A stretch of 64,000 bases of DNA, taken from Macrotrachela quadricornifera. Its lineage: Eukaryota > Rotifera > Eurotatoria > Philodinida > Philodinidae. The position numbers were made by a program, and so were the translations under genes. This document shows, piece after piece, positions 30,389-43,798 of the stretch; position 1 is the stretch's first letter, and the number at the start of each line of letters is the position of its first letter. Below the pieces are notes generated by a model. The model did not search any database, was not told the DNA's origin, and saw only the letters and a program-made list of their open reading frames with translations. The DNA lies in the NCBI GenBank assembly GCA_022393335.1, contig JAJEKB010025140.1:1-64000 (forward strand), given 5' to 3'.

Positions 30389-33300
30389 TTGTACATTATA
30401 TTTTTTGTCTTGTATTTTATGTGTTTTGTCTTTTAAATATTTTATTTTCTGTCTTTCTTTTTATATAGTTAAGAACATAAATATTGTAAAATAAGAAACT
30501 TTTATTTAACTTTTAATCGTTTTTTTGTTTCTTTTTAAAAAAAAAACAAATCAAAATTTTAGATCATTCTCTATAATTTATATATTTTTAATTAAAATGG
30601 TTAATGTTGATTTAATTGGTAAGGTTTAAGGGAAAAATATATCATATGAATATAACAAAAGATTAAGTAAGTTTGATAACAAAAAAAAAATAATAGTCGA
30701 TTTTGGTTAATACTCGAAACTATATTTGGCTCTTTGATACGATGATTACAGTAGTTTTGAACATAAATAGGGCTTGATCAACTTAAGATGATTTAAAACT
30801 ATTCTTTGTGTAGACAAAAATCTTCTTTTTTGTATTCAGATTGATCATGAAATCATTTTCTTTTAAACTTATCTCAATTTCATCAATTCATAGTCATTGA
30901 TTGAAACTAAGGTTGAAAGATATTGAAGAATTGGGAATTTTTTTGTTAGTTTTTTTTCTCATTAGATGACTTTCGTCTAAGATTCTCATTTGTTAAAATC
31001 TTTGAAAACTAGTAGAAACATTTTCTAATGAATGTTTCATTGCATAACTCATTATTCTATGACATGTTTCTTTCTTGACGATGGTAGATGGCATAATGTT
31101 AAATACAAAACCATTTTTTTTTTTGTAACTATAATTGTTATGAATACTTGAAAGGCACATTATCACATCGTTGATAACTGCCAATATGACACGTTTATGA
31201 AATAAGAATCAGAACGTTCGAAACTACTTTTTATTTCGAGTTAAATCATTTGTAGAATGTCTACAACAAATATTCAAAGAATGCCTTCTATTAATTTTCT
31301 TCTATATGTGTCAATTATATTGTAGAAGAGTCTCGGTACTTAACATTTAGTACAATAAATACGAATAAGCAATTGAAAATACGAGCTATTGTTACACTAC
31401 ATATTGAACATACTTTTATTAGATGAATAGTTTTTTAGGCTTATATATATATATATAAATCCAACAAACATTAATTATGTTTTTCTTCTTGGATTATCGT
31501 ATCATTATGAATTAAATACATATTCATTAACAGATTATATACATTATGAAACATCTTCATATGATATTAAAATTAATATATAAACATCAACAGAGTTTTA
31601 TAAAATAGATATTTTTTTTTTGAATTATGAATAAATACTTAGGTTTTTCAGAAATTCATTTATCTCATATTGTGAACATATTGGAACTAGCAAAATGGAA
31701 GATAAAGTTTATATATATATACACAAAATACAACTACATAGTATTCCATAAGTAATACTACGATAAAAAAAACTGCAGTATTTCCGCTTCGCTTGACTCA
31801 AATGCGCTGATGTTTTTATTAATAAGAGAATTTTGTTCGAAATTATTTTTCATTGAATAAAATAAGCAAAGACTACCATTTAAATTATAATTATTTGCTA
31901 GTAAGTAACAGAAATACATGAGAAGCGTTTTGTAGATAAATTTTTGTTGTCGTATAAAGGTATGGCACGAAGAAACTAAGACAAACTGCATCCAATGTTA
32001 TACAATTAATATACATAGAGCAAATTTTTAGAACTATTTAGATTAAACGATAAAAAACCGTGCTCAATGACTAGGACTTACAAAAACAAAATCTTCTAGA
32101 CGTTGAAATGTCAGCTTCTTTGCAAAAAAACCCAACTTTACGTCTGAAAGCTCGAAAAATTTTTAACTATTGACTTTTAGACTAGTTAATTCTAACAACT
32201 GCGTTACTTGTATTAATATTATATTATTTATGACAATTGTTTTAATATCTTCTTGTCATTCTCTTCAGTGGTAAGAAAAAAATCATCAATAAAACATTCC
32301 TCATGCATTATTATTATTTACCTACAGGTAAAAATCCTTTAATGATATCAATAGTCATACTTAATAATAGACATTGCTTATCTTATTCATATGCAAAATA
32401 ATTTCAAGCAAACTTCTACTGCTAACCAAAAAATCAATCCATCTAACTAAATCAATTTGAAGGTATTATACTTTTTTTCATCATAGTGCTACTTATGGAG
32501 CATAGTATATTTTAATACTTGTATTTATTTTTAAAAAAATTAATAATATAGCTTAACTAAATTTTCTGAATGTTTTTAAGTATTATTTAAACATTGACAT
32601 TTTATATTACCATTTCATTAACAAATATTTTCAAGACTTTCATATCATTTTAAGATTGATTTATGTCACTGTAAAATTCCAAGAGACAATGAAAGTAATA
32701 GAATTTTCTTTAACATTATACTCTTTCTATATTCGAATAACAAAAGCTCTTATAGTTAGTGTAAAAATAAAATTGATTATACAATATACTTGAAAGTAGA
32801 ATCTATGAAAAAGAAATGTTAGAAAAGATATTTATAACCTTTAAATAAATTCATTGTTTTTAATTATTTAGTTCATTTAATCCATCTAAATTAGAAAACA
32901 ATCGAAAATTATTATCATTAAGATATAATACATATCTATTTATTTTTTTTATAATAATTAAATAGAATTATTTAAAAAATGAATTTATCTAATTTTCAGA
33001 GTTATCTTCATTCAACAAATAATATTATACGTAGTTGATATTTACCTAGACTTGTACTTACTGTAAATTTCTTTTTGATTTTAAAGAAAAAAAAAAACAA
33101 TTGTTATTGTGTCTGATAAACTAAAATCTTATTGCCGAAAATAAAAATTGAATATATTCATTACAAATTGAGCAAACGAGTTGATTTTTTTATCAGTGGT
33201 AAATATATGTCTAGAGTAAGCATATCGTTTTTTTTTAATTTGTGAAACAGTGAATTTTTTTTTGTTGTTGAAATCAGTAGCGATACTTAACAAGGAGTCT

Positions 33301-35574
33301 CTATAGGCATAAGATATTTAATTTTTTTTTTTGGATAACATGAATTTTGGGTCATCGCGCATTGACTATGTATTTATCTTCATCGGAAAATAAAAATCTC
33401 CCATAGTTAATTCTGACTTAAAATTTGATATTGCTATAAGACCTTTATTAGTGCATTCATCGTGAACAAAATTAAATTTGAAAACGATTCATTTTATGTT
33501 AAAAGTTTTCGATTATATACTATTATCGATGGTCAATGATTATGTGGTGTTTCATGCTTTTTGATAGTACTAAATATAATTCTCAGTATGAAACTAAAAC
33601 TTACCGATAGATTATACATATTGTTTTAGTACTTGTAAAGATCTGTCTGAGACATAGAATTAATCGTAATTTCAAGAAAAATTAGTATCATAATAAACCA
33701 CTTAATATGGTTTACTATTGTATGAAAAATATCGAAGTATCTATTACTGCATAGATACTTTATAATAATATTAGCAAATTAATATTAATTTCACATAATT
33801 TATATGTTAATGTAAATTATAAAAATCGAGAAATTTGGCTTAAGAATTTCGAATTATAATTTTGTTTCTTCATTGAATTATTGGGTTTTTACAGGAAGAC
33901 CGAAAAATAACAAAGATGATTTCGTCTCGAATTAGATTTCATATTTAATTTTTTTTTCTTATTTTCATATATAACAAAACATTTTTAAAATAAAACCTAA
34001 TATGTCTAGTAGATTTTTTCTAGGTCTATCTATTGCAAAAAAAAATTGGATTAAAAGTTGAATGTTAAAGATATAAAAATAGTATTACACAAAAGGGACA
34101 AGTTTTTTTTGAACCACTCTGTATAATACATACATATCCTGTAATATTGTCATGCTATGCAAATCTTACCTATTTGATTAACTCAAGACGTGCTAATAAA
34201 TAGAACTATGATGTTATTAGTTTAGTTAATAGTATGATCATCTATTTCTATACACGTACTTGAAAGAATATTGTCGTTTGTGGATAAATACTCATTTACT
34301 ATGATATGAAAATATAAGATCGTAATATTATACTATGAAAACAAGACCTTCTATGAATATTAACAATCACCTATAAATTGAGTCTCCTTCATTTTTGAAT
34401 TTTTCTTTTAAATACTAAAATAACTAAAGAATATAACATAAATTGTTTGAATCGGATTGTGTAGAATGTTAATATAATGTTTGATATAAAATATATAGAT
34501 TATGAGAGATGCGAAATAAAATAATTGAACATATATTTTTAAATATTCTTGACATCTTATAATGTAATATTTAACTGCCTTTTCTTTATTCTTTTTTTTT
34601 ATGAATCTCTTATCTGTTTGAGTTTTTTCAAGGAAAATAGAAGAGTACAAGAGCGATGAGATAAGGTAAAAATATAACCTTCTTCAAAAAGAAAAAGAGA
34701 GAGAGAGACGTGTGTTATATTAATATTTATTCTAAAAAAGTGAGTTTTTTTTTTAATCAATATAATAATGTAATGAAACTAAATTGTTCTATAAATATAA
34801 GTTGATTTCAATTTCAATATGCTATCGTTTTTCTTCTATTTTCATTTCCTAAATATTCGTTAGAATTGTTCAGTTCTTTTATAAGACAAAAATTTGAATA
34901 TTTATTGTCATATATATTTTTCAATTCATTGAGTTATTGTTTCATATAAAATCAGTTTTTATTTTAGGTCAAATGAAGTCATTACTTCTCTTTTCTATTC
35001 TATGTGTATACAAACTTTCATATTTAATGAATGTCTAATGCATCGTTAGTTTTAAAAAAAGAAAAAAGTGTAAAATTATTATTATTTCTATTTTGTACAT
35101 CTCATATTTGTATTCATTGAGTACAGAATTACATCATTATTATTTGCGCCTGCATTCGTTTGTCCAATGTAGGAAAAGAATTTTTCTACATTTGTGTTGA
35201 TGACTATAGTATGTGTGTGTATGCTCGACAAGTATCAAAAGAAAAAAAAAAGAGAACATGTGTGTTGTGCTACCCACTGTCATTTTATGTATTTTTTTCT
35301 CTACATATCTTTTTACGTAAAAGAACGCGAAGAAAAAAAAAAGAGCTAAAAGTTCATACATGATTTTATTTTTATGATATATAAAATAAAACGTTTAGAA
35401 ACTTAGTGTAATAAATCAATCATTTCTTTTCTTTTTTTAGTTGTTATTAACAACAATAAACATATCAATAAGATTATTCAAAACGGTAAGAATTTATTTC
35501 TTTTTTTGAAAACAACAAAACTTCATGCAACGTTGAAATTTATATAGGATTAAAATTCGTATTTATATATAACA
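30389..35574. other. gene-poor region between METAP2 and the TRPA gene
   Basis: Five kilobases of AT-rich DNA. A lone exon-like stretch near 30560-30621 (acceptor TTTTAG, ATGGTTAATGTTGATTTAATTG, donor GTAAGG) is not followed by recognisable exons. A TA tract lies near 31443-31455. At about 34096-34130 the sequence GGGACAAGTTTTTTTTGAAC then CACTCTGTATA resembles the terminus of a DNA transposon, but no partner was found. Just upstream of the TRPA gene, 35442-35485 could be a 5' UTR exon (acceptor TTTTTTAG, donor GTAAGA), spliced to a site at about 35548. Confidence 0.4.
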
Positions 35575-38500
35575 ATGAGAAGAACAACTCATTCAATAGT
35601 TGGTAAAAGTGATCAAAATCTATCTAGTGCATTAGATAGTATTCCTGATCTTCGTGTTCGTTTTTCACCAAATACTGAAAATGAATATTTATTAGTTACG
35701 GATGCAGATAATAAAAAAACTAAAAAAATTTTAAGACGTAAATCCAATGCACCACATGAATTTAATCGACAAATATCAATGATTCATAGAAAAATAGATC
35801 AATTTCAAGTAAAGAAAAAGAAATATTTTTTTTTTAAATTTAATTTTTTCTTTTAATATATGAATTTGTAGGCAGCACGATATGGAAATTTAGAAGAATT
35901 ACAAATTTTGTATGAAGACAATAAATCAAATCCTCAAGTATTTTTTAATCGACTTGATCTTGAAACAAAATTATCAGCTTTACATTATGCTGCACGTTTT
36001 TATCATATTCATATATGTAAATTTCTTATTGAACAATGTAATGTTGCTGTTAATAAAGCAGGTGAAGATGGTATGACACCACTTCATTATATTGCTCGAT
36101 TTCGAGTTGAAACAGATAGTCAAGTAATATTAAAGTTCTTTATTTTATTTTTTTCTAATATTTAATTTTATTAGTTTAGGCTGATTCTTATGAAGAAGTC
36201 GTTCGATATTTAATTCAGCATGATGCTGATATAGATGCACCAGACAATTTTTATTCAAGGTATGTTCAAATTAATTTAGAAATAAAAATGATTATTATTT
36301 GAATGAATTTTTATAAATATGATGTAGTTATATGAAATATAAGTATAAAATTTCGATAAAGGTATTACTTATCAAAAGCAACACGTATTAGATTATTTTA
36401 CTTGATATAATAGAAATTTGATCTGTAAATGCTACTATTCTCATCATATTAGCATAATTTATAGGGTCGATAATGAGTTATAGGAAGATTTCGAATGAAA
36501 AAAAAACACTCAAAATCAATTTTTGATAAAAATTAAGTTTTAGATACTAAATTGAATAGTTGTATATGTTGCCTGATGATTACTTAATCTTGTATGTTAT
36601 TTTAATAGGCCGCTTCATCATGCATGTGAACGTAATAATGTCCTATGTGCTAAGATATTGATCTCTGAAAATGCCAATCTTGAAGTTTGCATTCATTCAC
36701 TCATTTCTTTCTTATAAATTTCTTTAATATTCATAAATTTCAGGCAGTTGATCGTCAAAAAATGCATCCATTACATGGCGCTTGCTTTCATGGTAGTGTT
36801 GATACGGCTCGTTTATTAATTGAATATGGTGCTGATGTATTAGCAGCTGATGAAACAGAGTCAATACCATTTGCATATGCTTGTCGTAATTCTCATTATT
36901 ATATTTTGGAAATGTTCTTTAAAACATTTCCTCAACATGAAAAACTTGATGAAATTATTAAAGCTACAGATGTTGAAAGGAATACACTTTTACATTTAGC
37001 TGTTGCATCAGCAAATGTTCAAATAGTTGATTTACTTTTATCAAATAATGTTGATCCATCAGCTAAACGTGAAGATGGACAAACAGCAATACATTTATGT
37101 GCAAAAACTGATTCAGTTGAAATTCTTGAAAAATTAATTCATTTTGGTGGTGATATTAATGATATTGATAATGCAAATGAAACTATTTTACATAAAGCAG
37201 CTGCACATAATAAAGAAAATGTACTTAAATATGCATTATCAAAACAAGTAAAAATTTTTATTTTATTTTTTATTAATTTATATTTAAAATTCTTTTTTTT
37301 AAGAATAATACAGATTTTATTCAGAAAAAAAATACTGCTGGTGTAACAGCTTTACTATTAGCTGCTGCATCAGGTCATTCAGCATGTGTTGCACTTCTTT
37401 TAGGATCTGGTGCTGATATGTTTAATGATCATGATAAACGTGAACGTGGTCCTGTTTATTTAGCATCAATGAATAATCATATTCAAACACTAGAAATACT
37501 TTTACATTATGCAAGAGAACATGGTGGTTTAGAAAAAGAAAAATTAGCTGTTAATGATATTGATCGATATAGTCGAACTAGTTTACATGCAGCTGCTGAA
37601 TCTGGTCATGTTGATATTGTTAATGAATTATTAAAAAGAGATGCTTCATTAACAATGAAAGATGATGATGAATATACACCATTAATGTTATGTTGTAAAA
37701 AAAATCGTTTAGATGTTTTAAAAGTATTTATTGAATATATTAATGGACATTATCAAACAGCTAGAGATAAACTTAATCTACTTGAAGAACGAGATGATGG
37801 ATCAAATACAGGTTAGGAATTAAGATATATAAAAAAATTTTCTTTTATTATTGAAAGAAAAATTCTTTAATCGATATTATCATTATTGAATTAACATGAA
37901 ATCCATTTCAGTGAATATGAATAATAAAATTTCATTTTATCCTTTACTGATGATTACCAATGGAAAGAACAGCCATCGCTATTTCAATATACATATTATA
38001 AAAAAGGAAAAAACTACTTGTAGCTTTCAATATATTTTGATACATCGACAAATGAGTTTCCCCTAATTAAGCCTAATATTCAAAACAGATTGATAAAATA
38101 CAAGAAAATTATTTTATTCGAATCAATCTATAGCCTGATTAAAAATTGAATAGAAATATTGCCTTTTAAAAAATACAAATCTCTTTTTGAGATATGAAAA
38201 AAATTGAAGTTCACTATTTATAGTTTTTCAATCAAGATGGTCATATTTAATACATTTCTTTAGTTTTACAAGGCCAACTTGCAATTGTTCAGTTACAATC
38301 AAATACGCATTTTGTTCGATTTCAAATCTTGAATAGTTTCATAATCTGATGGATTTTCTCGTACTGAATTTTTGACTGAAACAAATGAACTACGATATAA
38401 AGAGAAATAGATGAGGAATTAACTGTGCTTTAACGATGTCCTATCTTTTGAGAATTTTACAATGTATTATACAGCACTAATATAGTCAAACAAACATTAA

Positions 38501-41500
38501 TATAAACTAGATGACTCAATGAAATGTAATTAATTTGAATACTAGTTCGTTTCGGTATAGATAATTGTTCTAGCTATGATGGTCACTGATAGCACATTTG
38601 CCAATACCATAAAATATCCCAAATTTACATAGATTTTTTCGTGTTTAACTAGACCAATAGATATTGATTAGTATGGTACTTAATTAACTGATGAAGGCGC
38701 AATTGTGAGAAGCTCATCTGTCGTATTGAAATGATTTGTTTTTTTTTTAAATTATTTGATCCATTATAATCAAACATTTCAAATTAATATTCTATATTTT
38801 TCATTTCTAGCACTTCATATTGCTGCTGCTGAAGGCCATTCTTCTATTATAAAACTTTTATTAGAACAAAATTGTGATTTACAATCACGTAATATGATAT
38901 CTTGGTTACCAATTCATTGTGCTGCTGAACGAGGTCGATACAATAGTGTTCGAATATTAATCGAAAATCATAGTCCTATTGATCCAGTTGATAAAAATCA
39001 ACAAACACCTCTTCATTTAGCTGCACGTAATGGTCATTCCGAAGTAGTTAAACTTTTATTAAAAAATAATGCAAAAATTGAAAATCGTACATCAAATGGT
39101 GATAATTGTCTTGATTTAGCTATTGGTTCAAATCAATATAGTGTTGCTGAAGTGTTAGTTAATCATCGTGATTGGGCATTAATTTTACGTAATGCTAAAT
39201 ATGATGAACAAACAAAACGTTGGGATACACCATTAAGAAAATTAATACGAAAAATGCCTGATATTGCATTAATTGTATTAAATAAATGTTGTACAGTAGT
39301 AAGTAAAAATAAAAATGCACTATCATCATCAGATAATGAAAATGAAAAAGAAAAAAAGAAAAAGAAACGAAAAAAATCTGCTGGTGAAAATATTATTGAA
39401 TTAGAAGAACAATTAAATAGTACTAATGCTGATACAAGTGGTTTAACAAAAGATGAAGCACAATTACAAAAATTAACATTTGTTTATACATATGAATTTC
39501 TTGATGATCAATTTCTTCATAAAGATTGGAATGAAAAACCAAGTAAGATATTTAAAAATATTCTCAGTAATCATCGAGAATAAAAGTTAATAACTATTTA
39601 GAGCAATTCAAAAATACTGGCCATCCTATAATATTTTCATATAGAGCACTTGAAAAATTTTTCTTTTTTTATGAACAGTTCTATGTTGTTTGACCACTAT
39701 TCAGCTCATATCATAATAATAAAATTTCGACAAAACCTATTTTCTGCTAAAAGCTAGATCGTTATCGCAACGTCGAAATTTGGTTGTTTAGAGTTATGGT
39801 CATTTTGAAAATAAATAGTACAATTATAAAATAAGCAATCCTTTATAAATTGTAGAGCTTTTCACGCTGCATCTTGTGGTATATTTTGTTTTTTTTTAAT
39901 ATCTTGACTAAAAAATTTTAATTAAAAACGATTTTTCTAAAACTTCCAGTCTGATACTTCAAACTAGATCAAATATTCAGCTTATTTATCACCCGTTTAT
40001 ATTTTCCAAGAGAATTTCGACGATTTTATCACTAAAAGATACTCAGAACGCAAAATAATTACCAATTAAAGTTAACATTTGTTTTTATATTCTATGAATA
40101 TTTTAGTAGATATAATTTTAAAATAAACATACATAAAATAATCTCATCATTCTAAATTTTACTTTGTTCAACGCAAGAATCAAATATAAAAAAACCAAAT
40201 CTAGCAAAAATTCACTCCTATTTAAAACTCTAGAGTGAAAAAATATTATTGATTATATAGCAAATCGTTTGATAGGTGTTTCGCTTTATTTAACTGAGAA
40301 TGATGTTTTATGAAACATAATATATAAGATTTAAAATAGATTCTTTAATTCATATCAGACTTTTAACTATTGCATTATGTTAGAATAATTCTCTATTCCT
40401 AAATCTACATAAAAATTTCAAACTAATGATATTTTAAAAAAGGAAACCTATTTAATTACTTTATCATTTAATCGACATGATAAAATATTTTTTATTATAT
40501 ATAAGATATGAATAATTCAAAAAAAATAAAAGCTAAGTTTTCTCTTTGACACCAAAGGAGAAAATTTGATTTTTTAATAGAATCAGTTTATTTCATTATC
40601 TAAGTTTGGAAATATACTCGTTCAATACAACGTAAAAAATGGCATTTATTGTTTGTAATTTTGGTATTCTGAAATCATAATTTTTTCCTTAATATCCTGA
40701 AGGAAAAATTAGGATTTCTTAAATTTGAATACTTACCATATAATATTTTAAAATAAATTTAATTTTTTTTTTTAGTTGTTGATGATCAATTTGAACCTGA
40801 TGGTCGATTATATCCTGGTATGAATGTTAAAGAATTAGATCGTAAAAGTTTACAATTAAATCATCCATTTTCATTAATGGTTGAAAAAAATCGTGAACAA
40901 TTACTTGATCATCCATTAGTACATTCTTTACTTGATTATAAATGGAAATTATTTGCACGTTATGTTTATTATATAAATTTTTTATTTTATCTTTTATTTG
41001 TTGCATCATTAACAACATATGTATTTCTTACATTTGCACCATATCGTTTTGGTGTAACACATGATCAAATGAAAGAATCAACATGTTATGAATTATGTTC
41101 AATAATTAAACAAAATCATACAGATGAATTAAATGATTTAAAAATACGTATACGAACAATGCATGTTTTTCAATGGTTTGTTATTATTTTAGCATCAATA
41201 CAAATTATAAAAGAATTCTTTCAAGTTATATCTCAACGTTTAGATTATATTAATTTAGAAAATGCTGTTGAATTAACTGCATTTATTCTTGCTATTTTAT
41301 TTACAATTGATTTTAATTCATGTTCAAGAGATATTGGTTATCGATGTGTTATACAATGGCAAATAGGTGCACTTGGAGTATTTTTAACATGGTTTGCATT
41401 AGTTTTATTTATACAAAAATTTCCAAGTTTTGGAATATTTGTTGTTATGTTAACAGATATTTTACATACATTTTCAAGATTTTTTCTTGTTTTCTTTTTA

Positions 41501-43093
41501 TTTATTATTGGTTTTGCATTAGCTTTTCATATGTTATTACAAAATCATAATCCATTTCAAAATTTTGGAAATAGTTTATTAAAAACATGTGTTATGATGA
41601 TTGGAGAATTTGAATATGAAGGTGAGCATCTCATTTTTTATTTCAATAGAGATTACAATTAAATGATCATATTTTAAATAAGACATATAGCTTAGTTAGA
41701 ATAAGATTTAGTCTTAATTTAACTTAAAAATTCAGAATAACTTCATTCTATGAAATTGATTTTATTATAAAAAATAATATAGAGAGTAATATTAATCAAT
41801 TGAATCTTGTCTGATGGAGTTAAAAGGATAACAGCATCAATTATGCAATCAGTCTAATTCATCTTACTGAGATATCTTGTAGTATAAGTTTTGTATAGTG
41901 AATGTTTCTTTGATTTTTCAAAACTGTCAGATATTAGTGACATATACTTTTATTGATGAAAATAACCTTTAAATCTAGATAAATGTTAGCAAATTAAGAT
42001 TCAAGATCGGAGATGAGGATGCGTAACCGAAGCCTTTTAATAAATCCAAAAAGGGTAAACGTTTCTGATCATTTCTAATATCTAAATGAAGTGAAAACAT
42101 TTTCCACCACTGATAAACTTTTCTTCTTCTTTGCCATTAACCTCTAGCAGTTTCTTCATTTGTTCATTACTATTCCTTACGTTGAAAAAGTACGAAAGAC
42201 TCAACATTGACGATTCAATTCCGGAAAAATCGCTTCGTCAAACCATAATGTGTCCACTGTATTTGTAATCGAGTTCTGATTTTCAAAATAGTTATTTTCA
42301 AATAGTGATTGATCATTAAGATAAATATTTCTAAAATGATATTACAAAATCTTGATCATCAAATATAAAATATTATATAATATTCTTCATAGTAAAAACA
42401 ATGAATTAACAAAAAATTAAATCAATTTAAATATATATTTCAGGAATATTTCATGGTGATGCACCAAATTATTTTGGTATAACATATTTCTTTTTTATAA
42501 TATTTATTATTGTAATGTCAATAATAATAATGAATTTATTAGTTGGTTTAGCTGTTGATGATATTGCAAGTGTTATGCGTGTAGCAACTCTTAAACGTTT
42601 AGAAATGCGTGTTAAATTAACTCTTGATGTTGAACGACAAATTCCACATCGAAATTTTTTTTTATCTATTCGTCGTTTTCGTACAATTAATTATAAATCA
42701 TCATATTGGCAAAGATTTTTTAAAAAATTCTTTCGTATACAAATACGAACACCATTTGATAAACATTTTGGTCGTTTAGAAAAATATGGTTTAATACAAA
42801 CAGTAGGTAATCAAGATCAAAAAACTACAACAACAGATATATCACAATTGAATGATAAAACAAAATCATCATTATCAACAACAACAACAACTAGTACAAG
42901 TGGAATTGGTCTTCCAACAGATTGGATTACAACAATACATGGACAAATAAATACAAAATATAATGAATTTAATCGACATATGGCAGATTTAAAAATACAA
43001 CAAGAAAAAATTAATAATATTTTACAACAATTTCCACCATCGACAACAAGCAGACATAATTCAAATATTACATTTGCACCCACTACTGCATAG
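35575..43093 (+). CDS. TRPA-type ankyrin-repeat cation channel
   Basis: Nine exons: 35575-35808, 35872-36123, 36180-36259, 36609-36684, 36744-37247, 37304-37811, 38811-39542, 40776-41621, 42444-43093, giving 1293 residues. Residues about 80-690 form a long ankyrin array (LSALHYAARFYHIHICKFLI; TPLHLAARNGHSEVVKLLLK). Six membrane segments follow: S1 about 858-882, S2 926-946, S3 958-975, S4 990-1009, S5 1030-1050, and S6 in exon 9 (IIIMNLLVGLAVDDI). The pore loop MMIGEFEYE and the post-S6 helix LKRLEMRV are TRPA-like. Such channels pass Ca2+/Na+ in response to irritants or temperature. A Lys/Glu-rich insert (about 700-720) sits before S1, and the C-terminal tail is Thr/Ser-rich. Subfamily (TRPA1 or a basal TRPA) is not settled. 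Confidence 0.92.
39596..39905 (+). repeat. dispersed intronic repeat, copy 2 (TRPA intron 7)
   Basis: The counterpart of the METAP2-intron copy at 28364-28690. Its right end, AGAGCTTTTCACGCTGCATC, matches for more than 15 bases without change. A segment in the middle (CAACGTCGAAATTTG) is the reverse complement of the matching position in copy 1 (CAAATTTCGACGTTG), so part of the element is palindromic or was inverted. The host intron is 1.23 kb. Confidence 0.6.
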
Positions 43094-43798
43094 ACATTTT
43101 TTTTTAATGCTCTTTCTTTTTTGCATGTTTTTTTTAGCTCAATATATATTTTTTTGGTGAAATGATAATTTTTAAATTAATATAATATTGATCAGAATTT
43201 TGCTTCAATAACGAATATATTAATTATGTTGCTAGATCAAACGGAGATAAATTTTACATATCGGATAAAATCTATACTGAACATTGCATTTATTTAATAC
43301 ATACAAATAATTTTATAATCAATAATGAAAATTACAAATATCTAATCGAATATTTTCAAAGTTGAAATAAATAAAAAATATCTTTCATTCTTAAAACATT
43401 ATTTATAATAATCATATAACGCCCTTAAAAACAAACATATAATCTAAATAAATAAATTCTTTTACCTCATATTTCAAATTTGATTATTATTATTTTTTTC
43501 TTCGCGAATATATTAAAATAGAAATCAATTATTTTTCCAATTTTTTCATTTCAAAAGAAAAAGCAGAAAAGAAGAAATCTTTTCCTATTGGTTAAAATAA
43601 AAAAAAAGTTCTATTCATTAAATTATGTATATATATATATATGTATATGTGATCTTTTTTTTTTCTATCATAGAAAATTTCATTGACAAAAACAAGCAAC
43701 GATGAAAAAAAAATATAAAGCAAGCAAATGCAAAAAAAAAGAAAACTACAACAATAAAGACAAAAAAAAAATTTGTCAATTTTTTTTTAATTTTAATT
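43094..43798. other. spacer between TRPA and glass-like genes (convergent)
   Basis: Holds both 3' UTRs. A TA microsatellite lies near 43626-43650, and several A/T homopolymers are present. AATAAA-like sequences occur near 43367-43375. No other feature is visible. Confidence 0.5.

Noticed and set aside
35140..35363. Overlapping frames on both strands upstream of TRPA
   Set aside because: Poly-Lys/poly-Phe content from A/T homopolymers; no domain or splice support.
42817..43083. 88-codon minus-strand frame
   Set aside because: Antisense shadow of the Thr-rich tail of the TRPA gene; Val-rich because of the ACA repeats.
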